From positions 4,598,759 to 4,662,758 of the forward strand of contig LR746266.1 in assembly GCA_902729315.2 (NCBI GenBank): a DNA stretch of 64,000 nt, read 5' to 3'. The notes beneath the pieces were generated by a model. The model was not told where the DNA came from. It did no database searches and saw nothing but the letters and a program-made list of their open reading frames with translations. Positions 1-14,711 of this stretch are shown here, piece by piece. Position 1 is the stretch's first letter; every line of letters starts with the position of its first letter. Source of the DNA: Spirodela intermedia. Taxonomy: Eukaryota > Streptophyta > Magnoliopsida > Alismatales > Araceae. The translations under genes were made by a program, and so were the position numbers.

Positions 1-72
1 GGCGTCGTGTTCACGCATGAGATATTATCATTTACAAAAAAAAATAAGAGCACACCTCATTCAGCGGGTCCC

Positions 73-2221
73 TCATTTCGTAAAATGGGGGTTGATCAGC
101 CCCGAGATCTCGAGGAATCCGACGCGATCGCGGCCGCCGAATATGGGCTTCAGCTTCTCGTCGCATATGATCACCTTCTTGTCCGTTGGGTCCTGCAAGG
201 GGAGGAGGTGCGAGATGAGAGGTAAACCCTTGGCAGAGCAAAGTGGACGCCAGTATCAGAAGATAATGACGCAGATTACATCGTATTATTCATCACTCCA
301 ACGTCCCCCAGTCGAGGGACATACTGCAAGAAGACATCCACACCGACAACCAGGTGATGGGTGGTTTCGGGATATAGAAACTAACTAGCCGAGAACCGTC
401 GATCAATCGCCTCTTCTTTTAGCAACGTAAAGCTGACGACCGAAATTATTTATGTAGAAATAAAGATGCTTGGTTTATGGGGACAGCTATCATTGCTCTG
501 TCAGTCATCAGAGCATTTATAACCAATGCTCGGAAGTCTCAAAATCTGCACCCGAGTCAAAGGCTTCTGGGGAGTTCTTTATGCTATAGTCAGATTCAGT
601 CCGGGAACTAGATAAGATCATTCAACAGACTAATCTTCCATCTGAGAAGTTGCTGAAATGCTGCATGAAGTGGGTACATGATGCATATTTCTAAAACAGA
701 AGCATGAATTGAGGGCCATAATAAAGGATAGTTGCAAAGACATGGCGCAAATATCCAACCAGGAATAACTCGTACCACAGGAGTGGGAGGACATGAATTC
801 CCGGTTCATCCCAATGATGAAGACATTTCATGATTGTGATGAAACGACTTCAATTCTAGATGTATGCTCACCCATTTCCTATGGCGCATCTCTGCGGGAC
901 TACTACTAGAAAACTCAAACTCCGAAAAGAAAGATAGTGAAGAAGGAACTGAAACCCATGTATGCGGAACTATAAAAATTATTAATGAGCAGTGATATCA
1001 AGAGTGAGAAAACGCTGACGAAATTCTTGCAGTGCCTGTCCACTTCATTAAAAGCAGAAGATGATGCTCTAGGTTAAGTGGGAAGTCTAGTTCATTGGTT
1101 AAAAACACACATCCATTGGATAAGGTCAGATGGCAACCGGAATAGCGAGGGGAAAAAATAAACGGCTCTGAAATTATTGACCCAAGAAATTCTTCTCTGT
1201 TGGGTATGAGTGATTTATTACGAGCTGTGATGGATTGCACAAAAGCTCAGCACCATAATGCATTCACATTCAACATGGAGTGCCACGATACAAGCGTAGA
1301 GACCATTTCTATTCCACCAAGTTTCCTAACAGTGCATTCATATTGCAAAATTATGCTTCTTCATTGGACTAGCCCTCCTCATCGAAAACCTGTAAAGGTT
1401 ATTCGCAGTTACCTTCGAGGGTATATTTATTTCGATTCAAAATATAGGATACATTCCTTTTCATTTACAAAATCTCAATTAACCCATTCTTCTTGGATTA
1501 ATGCTACGGGCATGCTAGCTTCCTAATTATTTTCAAAGAAGAAATCTCATTTATATGCATAACATTTCGGCAGTAAGACATGAACATGTGCTACAATCGA
1601 TCTTTAACCGTTCGGCACGGCCGAAATAAGTGAGCTATGTTTATAGATAGATGGAAATGTAAGGAAGGGATTGAGAATACTAAAGAAAACTTCAACGCCC
1701 TGAAGTGAGCGATGACAAATTTCAACGCATGGCTCGTAAAAATCCATTAACTATCCAAGGAGTTAATGTAACTCTTCGTCTCCCATGGATCAATTAAAGG
1801 ATTCTGAGAAAGCTAAAGCAATGAGGGAACTGGAACAGGTAACATAACAATAAAACATTCCGCACGTAAAGCACTGGCACGACTGCATGAGGAGGGAATA
1901 CGATACCTGGAGGTCGTTCTGCTTAATGTAGTTCCAAATCTGCTTGACGGCCTGAGTGCGGGGTATCTCCGCGACGCCTAATAGCTCCTGCATTGCGGGA
2001 GAGACGGGCCGAGCTTTGGTGATGCCCCGGGGTGGCCTCTTCTCCTCCTTGGCCGCAGACGCCGTCTTCGACGCGGCGCACAGCGGCAGGATCGGTTTCC
2101 TTCCCCCGAGCGCAACCGCGAGGGGGGGATGAGCGGGGAGGACTGGCCGAGTACCGACCGGAAGAGCCTGCCCGGCGATGACGGCGGAGCAGGGGCCAAA
2201 GAAGGAGAGCTCCATCGCCAT
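73..2221 (-). CDS. SWIB/MDM2-domain protein, probably plastid-targeted (2 exons)
   Basis: Exon 1 runs 2221-1907 and exon 2 runs 192-73. They are joined in phase 0 across a 1.7-kb intron (donor CAG|GTATCG at 1907/1906, acceptor CTTGCAG at 199-193). The product is 144 aa. An N-terminal region rich in Ala, Pro and Ser looks like a transit peptide. It is followed by a SWIB fold: RGITKARPVSPAMQELLG near residues 64-81, then the exon-2 part VIICDEKLKPIFGGRDRVGF and the terminal NPHFTK. Small stand-alone plant SWIB proteins have this length and end just after the domain; they are found in plastids, mitochondria or nuclei and are linked to nucleoid or chromatin packing. An upstream in-frame ATG at 2392 would add 57 residues of low-complexity sequence. 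I prefer 2221 because of the family length (ATG at 2215 is also possible). Family assignment is firm; plastid location is inferred. Confidence 0.88.
193..1906 (-). other. Intron of the SWIB gene; nothing recognisable inside
   Basis: This 1.7-kb AT-rich intron separates the two SWIB exons. Short open frames occur on both strands, for example 1200-1526 on the plus strand, but none resembles a known family and several stretches are closed by stops. It may contain old repeat DNA that I cannot classify. Confidence 0.6.
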
Positions 2222-2430
2222 CGTGTCGGCTGATTCACAGTAGCTCTGGGGGAGTGACGGGCAGGGTGCTGCTGGAGGGAGGGGGAGAGGTTGTGAGCAA
2301 CCGTGCGCAGTCGAGCAGCGGATAGAACTGTCAGAGACAAATAGAAGCCCCACTCGGTAGGTTTTCGGATTTTTTTCTCCATTTGAAGGCATCTTGAAGC
2401 TTCGCGAGAGAGAGAAAAATATAATTCAAA

Positions 2431-2760
2431 TTATATTAATCGCCTTGTTAAATACTTTTGTATTCAGTTTTTTGTGAAATATCGTTCACATTGATACTCA
2501 TTTCAGATAAATATCGCCTTCAGAAAGATGCCGTCTGATTATTCGACCCTTTTTAAAAACAAAATTGTATTAATCGCCTCCATATACGTGACTTATTTTA
2601 GGGCATTTATCCAATTTGGATATTAAATTGGATTATTTTGGGAAACTATCCAGTCCAGAGAAAGGGAGTTTAGCTATTTGAAAAAGATATATTTTCTAAA
2701 ACTGAATTAATCGCGTCCTTATTAAATATGGATTATTCTGGAAAATTATGTACGGTAGAT
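2431..2760. repeat. Degenerate AT-rich tandem repeat with TTAATCGC motifs
   Basis: The motif ATTAATCGC recurs near 2436, 2569 and 2706, about 135 bp apart, each time followed by diverged AT-rich sequence. A second shared phrase (GGATTATT-T/C-TGG) appears near 2630 and 2727. The array lies in the divergent interval between the SWIB gene and the arabinogalactan protein gene. Otherwise 2400-3190 shows no gene. Confidence 0.4.
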
Positions 2761-3194
2761 GGGCCGACTAAATTCTCATTCGGTCCCGAGTAATGGGCTA
2801 GGCTACCGTCTCCTGAGGGAATCAATTCGGTCCATCAGATAGCCCAGAACTTCCAACCCGGTAGCCGTCGGATCTCGCGGCCGAAGGGCCGCGGATCGAT
2901 CCTCTCGGTGGACCCCCAACGCAGCAGTCGCCCGTTAGGGGACACCCGATCAGATCACCCGCCACGTGTGCGACTGCAGCGATCACCCGCGTACGACACC
3001 AATTAAACGGCTGTTCCGCGGCTCCAGCCGTCGTGAAGTGGCCGACGCGTCCCCCGGTGCTCCAACGGGCAGTAAAAATGTCACTCTCTGGACACTCCCA
3101 CTGGTCGTCTGCCAACGGCAACCCGCGCGGCTGGCCCACCTGGCGGCGGCGACGAGCCCTCTGGTGAGGGACGGCGTTATACCCTCCGCCCCAC

Positions 3195-3200
3195 TATATA
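3195..3200 (+). promoter_or_regulatory. TATA box of the arabinogalactan protein gene
   Basis: CCACTATATATTCC lies about 100 bp upstream of the ATG at 3297. That would give a transcription start near 3225-3230 and a 5' leader of roughly 70 nt. This is position-based inference. Confidence 0.55.
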
Positions 3201-3296
3201 TTCCTCATGCTGGCTCGCCTTTCTTTCTCTAGAGCACTGCCCCGCCCCCTATCCTGGTAATCTACCGACTCCTCCCCAGCGGGTGCCCAGAGGACG

Positions 3297-4675
3297 ATGG
3301 AGCGCCGGGCTTTGGCCGCTGTACTGGTGACCTTGGTGGCCGTGTCGTGCGTTGGCGGGCAAGCGCCGGCTGCTGCGCCTGCCGCCACCCCAGCGGTCCC
3401 CGCGGCATCGCCGTCAAAGTCGGTCACCCCAGTCCCGGCCGCTGCGCCGACGAAGCAAACTCCCGCCCCTGCTGCGGCTCCGGTGTCCTCTCCGCCACCT
3501 GCAGCCCCGAAGGCCTCGCCACCGACTGTTGCTCCCGCGCCGGTGACCCCCGCGGTGCCGCCGCCAACTGCGCCGCCTGCTAAGGCCCCCGCGTTGGCGC
3601 CTCCGGCACCGGTCTCGGCTCCTCCCGCTGCTGTCCCAGTGAGTGCACCGGTTGCTTCTCCCCCCGCATTGCCGCCTTCGGCCCCGGAACCGGTTGCTCC
3701 TACTCCCACCATCCCCTCCTCTCCTGTTCCATCCGCTGAACCACCGGTTCCGGTCGAAGAGCCTGCCCCTGCACCGAGCAAGAAGAAGTCGAAGAAGAAG
3801 AAGAAGACTCCGGCGGCTGCTCCCGAACCGGCCGCCGCCAGCCCCCCGGCGCCGCCCGCCGAGGTCCCCGGGCCATCTCAGGATGCCACTGCTCCCGTCG
3901 CCGACGACACGGTACGCCGTCTTTCCCTCCCCCTTAGCCGCCTTCAGGTTCAGCCTATCATACACGGCAACAAACGTGATCTGGCCTCAAATCGTCAGAT
4001 CTCCATGAACACTCAATGCAACTCACCGACAGTACCCCGAATGCCGGATCCTTGCGCCATTGCGGCAGATCCGCCTGTGTAGATGAACTAAAACCACCTG
4101 CTCATTGGTCGAGTATGCGATCTGAACATCCCAGAGCAAGAACAGACCAACATCCCCGATTAGCACCTACCTGGCCCACTCATAAAGGTGGATCAGAGCA
4201 AGGGGATCACCTTCTTACTTTCCCCATGCAGTCGGTGCCCATCTTCCGCAGGGCGGACTTCTGCTGAGATTGGAATCTGATTATTTTTCAATTTTTGGAA
4301 TCCGACACGAGTAAAAAGTTTTTCAATGTACGGTACGACAAGGGCCTGACAGTCGTGCATGGAGATCTGCGGCCAAATCGGGCCCGTTGATTCTCTGCAG
4401 CCTCACACGATCTGCGAGGGATTTGATGGCTCTGTCGGTGGTCCTTTTTTGGTCCTGACCTCCAAGCTCTGAGAGCGCCGTATTTATTGATATTGCGGAC
4501 GATGATTTCCATTTCTAATTAATCTAGACCGTCCATATCTGATTCGTTTGTCAATCGAGCGGCTTGGATCTGACGGGGATTGAATCGTTTGTTTCAGAGT
4601 GGAGCGGCGTTCGGGGCGAGAAGCCTGGTGGCGGTGGGATGGGCGCTCTTAGGGGGGTTGGCCGTCGTCGCGTAG
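3297..4675 (+). CDS. Lysine-rich classical arabinogalactan protein, GPI-anchored (2 exons)
   Basis: Exon 1 is 3297-3911 (205 codons, donor ACG|GTACGC). Exon 2 is 4598-4675 (25 codons plus TAG, acceptor TTTCAG at 4592-4597). The 230-aa product has a signal peptide (about residues 1-21, cleaved before QAPAAAP), a long domain of AP, SP, TP and VP dipeptides expected to carry Hyp-O-arabinogalactans, and a basic patch KKKSKKKKK at residues 162-170. A short Pro-rich tail follows, and then the exon-2 GPI signal: small residues SGAA followed by hydrophobic LVAVGWALLGGLAVVA. This order matches the lysine-rich AGP subfamily (AGP17/18/19 type), which sits on the outer plasma membrane and cell wall. Reading through without splicing gives a 261-aa product lacking the GPI tail, so the spliced model is much better. 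Confidence 0.9.
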
Positions 4676-5610
4676 GGCGGGCGGCCTCTCTTAAGATTTC
4701 CGCTTAGTCCCGCTTCTTTTTCCCCATATTTCCGCGCGGCGGTCTCTCCACTTGGTGCATTCATTTCCTTCAAGAGAGGGAGACTCCAGCTTGTGAAGAT
4801 TTTATTTGATTTAAATTTGCAGACTATTTATGCTACTTACTGATGATTTACATTTATATACCTACTACTCCCGGCATTCTCATCTAACTGACCAAGTTTC
4901 AGTCGTTTGAGAGGGTCACAGCGATTAAATTTTTATGATTACTGCGATCAAGGAATCTGGGCAGGTAGCGTCGACAGAGGATTACATACATAGCTTGATC
5001 TTCCTAATTGATGTAGAAATTAATGCCTGTCATAGAAATTAATGCTTGTGATCTTCTCAATATATGCATATGATTAGGGAAATGAGTTGCAGAAAATGCG
5101 TTTCGGCACATAAACTACGGCAAAAGATGATCCGATCTAGCTATTATGAAGCATCAAGAGGTTCGAGTGGAATGAGGTTCGAGGGCAAGAGTACTGTGGG
5201 CATCAATGGGGGATGGTGCCCGATCTGGACAAGAAAGTGCGAATCTTTTGTTCAGCTTTAGGATCATGAATCACTGCTCCTATTATTATCAGGCCCGTGC
5301 CCTATCCTCAGGTAAAAATTCTAGGATTTGTCAGTAATTCTCGGATATTCAGACAAGATACAGCAGCACTTGGGTCGCATATTTCGATTCATATTCAGCT
5401 CATTTGAACATGAAAGACCTTCGTATCCCCCTAAACATTACACATACATTTCGGCATGATGAGCAAAGATAACCACCCTTGTTTCATCACACCCATTATT
5501 CGGAAGAACATGTCCTCCAATATGTCAAGGAGATAAACAAGAAAATACGTATTACAGGGTGGTTCTCATACGTACAAGAAGAACCCGGCCTACCCAGTCA
5601 GGGGCATCGG
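4676..5610. other. Intergenic, no gene seen
   Basis: This AT-rich stretch lies between the arabinogalactan protein and PPR genes. Short open frames such as 5064-5261 have no family resemblance. It should hold the 3' regions of both convergent genes. Confidence 0.6.
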
Positions 5611-8133
5611 CTACCTCTCCGCTAATCTTCTGGACAGCTTGCGCTGATCCTCACTAGAAATCCGAGGATCGAGCTGCTGAAGACCGTGGATGAAGACACT
5701 GGCCTCTTCTCTCAGGCCGACTTTACAGTAGCCATCCACGACTGAGTTGTAGGTGTTCTCATTGGGCCGACAGCCATTCTTAATCATGTACCGAATGACG
5801 CCGATGGCCTCCGCAAACATGGAGTTTGTGGTGTAACTTGCTATAAATGTGTTATATGTCACGACGTCGGGCTTCAGCCCGGAGGCCTTCAGCTCCAGGA
5901 AGATCCTAGTGGCATCTTTCATGAGCCCCTGCCTGCCATAAGCATGGATGAGGGTGTTATATGAGAAGAGGTCAGGCCGTCTACCTTTGGTCTTGATCTC
6001 TCTGAGGATTTCCTCTGCTCTCCCGGGATCTCCCGAGCGACTGTACATGTTGATCAGGCTGTTGTAGGTCGTCAGAGTGGGGCTGAAACCGGATTCTTTC
6101 ATGAAGCACAGAATCTCGTTCACCTTCGGAACCATCTGCCTCCTTCCGTAGATGGAGAGCATGGCATTCAGAGTGGTTATGTCGGGGGAGGAGCCCCTCT
6201 TCGTCAGCTCCCGGAAGGCATGCTCTGTTTCAGCCAGAAGGTTGCTCTTGCCGTAGACTAAGACCAGAGTCTTTAGGAGCACGGCATGGGGTTCTATGAT
6301 CCCCGAGTAGATGTCCTCTGCGAGTGCACCCATCCGATCCAGTTCTCTTCCGTTCGCGTAAGCGTGCAACATGGAACAGTAGGTGAGCTCGTTCGTCTTA
6401 CAGTTCCTGTCCTTCATCTCCGCCAGTATCTTCTCGGCTTGCTCCCAGAGGCCGCCGCGAGCCAGAGCAGCAAGCACCGCGTTATAAGTCGAGAGATCGG
6501 GAGTAATGCCCGCAGTGATCATCCTCTTGTACACCACCATAGCTTGGTCGAATGCGCCGCAACGGCTGTAAGCGCTGATCAGAGTGTTGTATGTGTCCCT
6601 CTCTGGGATGAACCCGGCTTTCTTCATCTCCTTGAATACGCCCGAGACCTCGTCGTCCATGCCATTCAGACCGAAAACAGCCAGGAGGGTGTTCCAGGTG
6701 ACGATGTCAGGGACGAAGCCGCCGGATCTCAGCTCTTCGAATACCTGCATCATTTCTGGAAACTTTCCTCGATTCCCGTACATCTTGATCAGGGCGTTGA
6801 AGGTGCAGAGATTTGGCCTGCAGTCTTGGGTCTTCATCTCCTCGAAGATCTCCATGGCTAATACATCCTTCCCAGCCTTTTCGAGGCCTGACAGGAGGGT
6901 GGTGTAGGAGACGACATCTGGTTTTATCCCCTTGGACTTCATCTGGTCCTTCAGCTCCATGGCTTCGTCCAGCATCCCGTCCTTAGCATACGCAGATATC
7001 AGCGAGTTGTAGGTGACGATGCTGGGGGGAAACCCGTTCGTCTCCATTTCCTGCAACACGGCCATGGCCTCCTTGTGTCTCCGCGACTTCCCGTAGACAT
7101 CCAGGAGGGCATTATACGTGACCTTATCCGGTTGAAAACCCATTGATTTCATCTCCTCGAAGATCTGCAAGGCCTCTTCATAGAGAGACCCTCGTCGGCA
7201 GCAGCTGATGAGAGTGTTGTAGGTGTACCTGTCGGGGAAGATGCCTTCCTTCTTCATGACATCGACGACAGAAACAATCTCGTTCCAGGGCATGGACAAC
7301 TTCCCATAGACGTTAAGGATGATGTTGTAGGTGATGAGGGTGGGTTTGCAGTCGTCTTCCTCCATCTCCTGAACCACCGACAGAGCCTCCCTGTATCTCC
7401 CATTCCTCACGTAGGCCGATACCAGGGAAGTATACGTGTACACGTCCACAATGCAGCCCTCTTTCTGGAGAGAGTGCAGAAGAGCGGCGGCGTCCGAGAC
7501 CCTGCCCTCTTTTCCCAGAATGCTGATGACCGTAGGGGCCAACGGGCCACATCCACCATGGCAATTCCGGAAGAGCTTCGCGTCCCCGTGCCTCCGGCGG
7601 ACCCACTCGAACACGTTCAGCGCGGCGTCCGTCTTCTTGTGGAATTCCAGGGCCTCGATTATCCCCAGGAGGTCGATGGACAGGGAATCCAGCTCCTCCC
7701 CGCCATCGGAATAATCGGTGGTAGCCGGATCAAGGGCGACGAGCACCTCATCCAGGCGAGCTGGGCTGAGCTCGACTGATCCGAGAATAGACTGGAGGAC
7801 GCGACGGCCGCGGGCTGAGACGCGGGCATCGACCGACCAGGGCTTCCCTCTGTTGGGGTCGTAGTACTTCCCGAGCTGCGGCCTCCGCGAGGACGAAGTA
7901 GGCCGCCTGCGATAGCTCCGAGGAGAGGAATTGGGGGCTTCCCGCTCCTTGTGGAGAAGAGGCTCCCGCAGGAGCTCCTGGAGAAGTGGTGCTATTGGGG
8001 ATGGCGATGGCGGCGTTTGCTGCTGCTGCTGCTGATGATGATGATGCTGCGGTAGTTGGGAGGGCTCTTGGAGGATGCGAGGGGAAGGAGGAGGGCCCGG
8101 GATTCGGAGGGGGAGGGAGAGCTTATCTACCAT
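5611..8133 (-). CDS. P-class pentatricopeptide repeat protein, probably plastid or mitochondrial
   Basis: This is an intronless 840-aa reading frame. I start it at the ATG at 8133 (GCCATGG, strong context, MVDKLSLPL) rather than the in-frame ATG at 8160. The N-terminal region is rich in Pro, His and Gln with a QQQQQQ run, followed by a basic Arg/Ser stretch; this fits an organelle transit peptide. From about residue 205 to the end it carries at least 16 near-perfect 35-residue PPR motifs, with the typical openings TYNTLISAY or TYNSLINMY and endings such as EEMKSMGFQP. No E, DYW or SMR domain follows, so it is P-class: expected to bind organellar RNA sequence-specifically and to stabilise or process a transcript. 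From memory it resembles Arabidopsis At5g02860, but this needs a search. It is divergently transcribed from eL38 with about 380 bp between start codons. Confidence 0.92.
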   Translation of the reverse strand: MVDKLSLPLRIPGPPPSPRILQEPSQLPQHHHHQQQQQQTPPSPSPIAPLLQELLREPLLHKEREAPNSSPRSYRRRPTSSSRRPQLGKYYDPNRGKPWSVDARVSARGRRVLQSILGSVELSPARLDEVLVALDPATTDYSDGGEELDSLSIDLLGIIEALEFHKKTDAALNVFEWVRRRHGDAKLFRNCHGGCGPLAPTVISILGKEGRVSDAAALLHSLQKEGCIVDVYTYTSLVSAYVRNGRYREALSVVQEMEEDDCKPTLITYNIILNVYGKLSMPWNEIVSVVDVMKKEGIFPDRYTYNTLISCCRRGSLYEEALQIFEEMKSMGFQPDKVTYNALLDVYGKSRRHKEAMAVLQEMETNGFPPSIVTYNSLISAYAKDGMLDEAMELKDQMKSKGIKPDVVSYTTLLSGLEKAGKDVLAMEIFEEMKTQDCRPNLCTFNALIKMYGNRGKFPEMMQVFEELRSGGFVPDIVTWNTLLAVFGLNGMDDEVSGVFKEMKKAGFIPERDTYNTLISAYSRCGAFDQAMVVYKRMITAGITPDLSTYNAVLAALARGGLWEQAEKILAEMKDRNCKTNELTYCSMLHAYANGRELDRMGALAEDIYSGIIEPHAVLLKTLVLVYGKSNLLAETEHAFRELTKRGSSPDITTLNAMLSIYGRRQMVPKVNEILCFMKESGFSPTLTTYNSLINMYSRSGDPGRAEEILREIKTKGRRPDLFSYNTLIHAYGRQGLMKDATRIFLELKASGLKPDVVTYNTFIASYTTNSMFAEAIGVIRYMIKNGCRPNENTYNSVVDGYCKVGLREEASVFIHGLQQLDPRISSEDQRKLSRRLAER

Positions 8134-8286
8134 GGCGAAGGCGGCGAGAGGGCGTCTCACCAGCAGAGCGGTAGGGAGAGAAGCGGCGGCGGCCGGGAAG
8201 AAATATCAGAGATTCGAAGAAAGGATGCTAGGCAGGTATGCGTTCCCGGTTTTGGGCTCCTCTCAGCGTCTCCGTTTGGAACGATA

Positions 8287-8440
8287 AGCCCACTCCATGG
8301 ACCGAGCCCAAGTAGTAGGAGAAGCCGAATTAAATAGGACAATCCGGCCCAATCCCGTCCTGCTCAGTCGGGGTAGTGCGACAGGTACCTCGCGGGTCTA
8401 ACATACCGTGAGAGTTTAAGGGCTTAAATTGTTAGGGTTT
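8287..8440. promoter_or_regulatory. Shared PPR/eL38 promoter: three site II elements and a telo-box
   Basis: The roughly 380-bp space between the PPR start (8133) and the eL38 start (8514) has AGCCCA at 8287-8292 and 8305-8310, and GGCCCA at 8346-8351. These are reverse complements of the TGGGCY site II element. A telo-box TTAGGGTTT is at 8432-8440. Telo-box plus site II is the usual promoter code of plant ribosomal-protein and other growth genes. No clear TATA box is seen, which fits. Confidence 0.65.
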
Positions 8441-8513
8441 CGACTCGTCGGAGGCGGCCTGAGTCCACCCACTGCGGGCCGAGAGACTGAACCTCCCGCC
8501 GGAATTCTCGAAA

Positions 8514-10294
<1,781 letters not shown>

Positions 10295-10771
10295 GCTGCA
10301 TGCTACAGGATACTAGCATGGAGAACGACCGTCTTGCCTGCGCTTATTCAGTTTTTTTGAGAAGCATTGAGACTGAGTCCTTGTGGCACTTATCGCTGTT
10401 CGATGCCAGGACGTTTATATGAACACTCTGTTTCTGCAGCTAGCGGATCTAATCCTTTCAGCTTCTTTTGTGATAATGAAACTGGCGCCCTGAGAACTCT
10501 CCATTTGATTCTCCGAGAGCATAGATCCACATTTCGCGCTTGTCTTATGAAATCGTGAGTTGAGCAATGCAGGGATCATTATGTAGTTTAATTGGGGAGA
10601 TCGAGGAGAACAACGAGGGCCCATGACTGTGGAGCTCTGTATCTTCATTGCCTCTTTTTTCTCCGGCAAGCGGATGTTCTTCAGCTACGATCTGGGGATC
10701 TCTTGAGTCCCTGAGCAGCATCAGCTGCCAGACGGTACCCGTATGCCTACCATAGCCTTCCTTCAATTGGT

Positions 10772-10801
10772 TAGAGAGAGAGAGAGAAGAGAGAGAGAGA
10801 G
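10772..10801. repeat. GA microsatellite, unit A
   Basis: An interrupted (GA)n run of about 30 bp in the space between eL38 and PRISE. Its counterpart in unit B is a pure run at 17101-17149. Confidence 0.8.
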
Positions 10802-11626
10802 CTGGATAAGTTGGTTAGAGAGAAAGGTAACCAGAAACCTTAATTTTGTCTGTATTGTATCAATGAACAGATGAACATGATCATCTCACGATGAGAGGTT
10901 TCGCCTTTCCTAGCAGAGTTCATCGCCGAAACCATCCGGGGCAATACTCACGGTGACGAGATTTCCAACATATAACGCAAACTGTTGGCTTTTCCCGATT
11001 ATTGATCGACAGCCAAAGCTCTGAACATCTAAAAGAGCAAGGTTAGAAAGCTGGTGTTCAGGAAGAGTGACATGAAAAAATCTAGCACTGTTTTTGCAAT
11101 TATTTTAAGACACTTACAGAAGTCTTCTGAAAGAAACCTAAAGCTATATTTCCCGGAAAATGGTGTTTTTAGCAGGTATGGGATGTGCATCCCCTCCTAA
11201 TGGATGTCTCTGTCCTAACTGAGCAGATAGCCTATGTTCAAAGCTTTAATTTTCGCCTTTTTTTTTCGAATCCCTCCTAGGATCCTGCTTTAATTTTAAC
11301 AGGGCATCTGATCTGACGAGCGAGCAGCTTTCATCACTAATGCTGTGAATTATTTCATTCCAGGTTCCCTCTTCTACTGTTTTCTAAAACCTGATGTTCA
11401 GTAATGGCGGCTGAAAATTTTCCTCATCAACTTTTTATTTTCTTTACCTCAGCTGATTATGCGGTTCATTCATAAATAACTTAGTACAAACACTTGGACA
11501 ACGAGAGATCTGCAATAACAAACAACTGTGCTTACAGAACCGCTGCCAAGACAGGGGAGATCACAGCAAGAATGGCAACGGCAAATCGAGGAGGAAGAAA
11601 GATAGAAATTGTACCTGGTGCGCCTT

Positions 11627-12923
<1,297 letters not shown>

Positions 12924-13479
12924 GGCTGCCCGGGGAGGAGAAGATTCGGGGCGGGAGGCGGCCGTGACAGGTGAGCGCAGAGGAGAGGAGCCCCGAGATC
13001 TAATCGAATTCCGACAGTGATAATGTGAGATCACCAGACGTCGGGAGGCCACCAGACCCACGATCCGGAGGAACCCATCGGACGGCGAGAGATTCTTGTT
13101 AGTCTGATACGATCCTCATAGGCATCCTTAACGACGCGGCAGACAGCGCATCGATAGAGAAGCTTAAACGACATCACAACCGTCAGTAACATCAACTGGT
13201 CAAGAGGAGATCAACTGACCACGAGGCGTAGAAAAGTGGTAGGAAAGGTAATCGGTGAGAACTTAGAGATCAACTAACGATCGCTCCTTTGTGTTCTTGG
13301 CTTCTCTAAATTCTCTCTCAATTACTCGAGGTCTGATCACAGTCTCCCTCCTAGTCAATGAGTTTAAGTGGAACATCCAGAAAATGAGTTTGAGGAATTG
13401 CGTTGAGATCTTCTCAACCTTTATGAGATATCCCTGTAATAAAGCCCACAGTATTTAAATGTTTCTGACCCAATATGGA

Positions 13480-14573
13480 ATATAATGTTGAAGTTTATGT
13501 TTGATCATACTTGATATATTAATAGGATAAAATGCAGTAGATGAGGTTAGTTGGGACATTGGGACCATTTTAGATACATAAATAATTGTGTGAATCTTAA
13601 TCGATTGACTTTATCATTGAACTCTCCAAGCTGGACAACTACGATGTAATATTAATCTTGGTGGACTACTCAAAATATATGGTGGATGAGGTAGTACATG
13701 TCTTCTTAATTTATGTGGTAAAGTTGTGAGGCATTTTAAAAAACATCATCTTTGGCTGGGATCCTCACTTCGTTGGGGTTCAAGTTAGCATTCTTTACCC
13801 TATTTGGAACTTTATTTAAACTTTTTTAGGACTTCTTACCCATAGACTAACGACCATACATAATGGATAAATGACATGTTTGAATAATACTTGTGACATT
13901 ACATGTCTTTCAGCAAAGATAATTGGGTTGAATTACTTGATATTATCTAATTTAATTATAACATAATATAACTCATCAATGGGCCACTTGCCCTTCAAGT
14001 TGGTCATATGACAATAACTTCTTACACCACATGATCCAACAAAATAATATGAAACAATACAGTTTTTGGTCACATTTCAATTTGTCAAACAGTAATATGA
14101 ACTTGTGGAAAAAAATATGAAAAGAGTTAATATAGGTAGCATAATGCATGAACGTCAATTGTCACAAACATGAAGTCGAGTATGAAGTTGGTGATTAGGT
14201 GATGTTGTGGATATCTCACTCACATGAGTTTACAATGACAAAGATGACATAATGGGCTGGTGCCGAGGTATAATGGGCTATTCAAGACTGTGTTCCAAGG
14301 TATTGCTATTGAATCCATATTACATAGGTTATGAAGACCATTAACAAAATTGGCCATAATGACCTCCACCTATAGTCCACACTCTTACATCTAGAGGGTA
14401 GAGGTGATACTAAATCATCAAGTGATTGATGGCGGTTGTCACAACTACCCTCACATGAACACCTTATTCCTTATCAAATGGTAGGACAAGTTGAAAAAAT
14501 AAGTTACACAGATCTTTGATAGTTTGAAGATTTTATCTAATAGTACATAACATCAGAATTTTGAGGGGAAGAA
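13480..14573 (+). mobile_element. Ty3/gypsy remnant: integrase and chromodomain region (unit A)
   Basis: Broken plus-strand frames show an integrase-like VDYSKYMVDEVV at about 13660, then the degraded TDGQTE region (about 13840-13870). Degraded chromodomain coding follows near 14380-14500, ending with a ...LIPYQMVGQVEK frame that parallels the clearer copy at 22450-22617. A polypurine tract GAGGGGAAGAA at 14563-14573 immediately precedes the LTR start. Stops and shifts throughout show it is dead. Confidence 0.7.
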
Positions 14574-14711
14574 TGTTAGGTGAGGTGAGACCCCTTGGGT
14601 AGAACCTCACAACCAATAGAGTACATGACGAGTGTGCAGTACAGCGAACACATGATATGACGGATGCATGTGGCATAAGGGACACACGACACAATGGGCA
14701 TGTGCAGCATG
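14574..14711 (+). mobile_element. Truncated gypsy 3' LTR (unit A)
   Basis: The LTR starts TGTTAGGTGAGG directly after the polypurine tract. It breaks off after about 138 bp at GCAGCATG, where eL38 exon-2 sequence begins. The matching LTR piece in unit B (about 22690-22799) stops at the same point (GCGGCATG). Confidence 0.6.

Noticed and set aside
3194-3781. 195-codon Gly/Ala-rich minus-strand frame
   Set aside because: It is the shadow of the Pro/Ala-rich arabinogalactan protein on the opposite strand.
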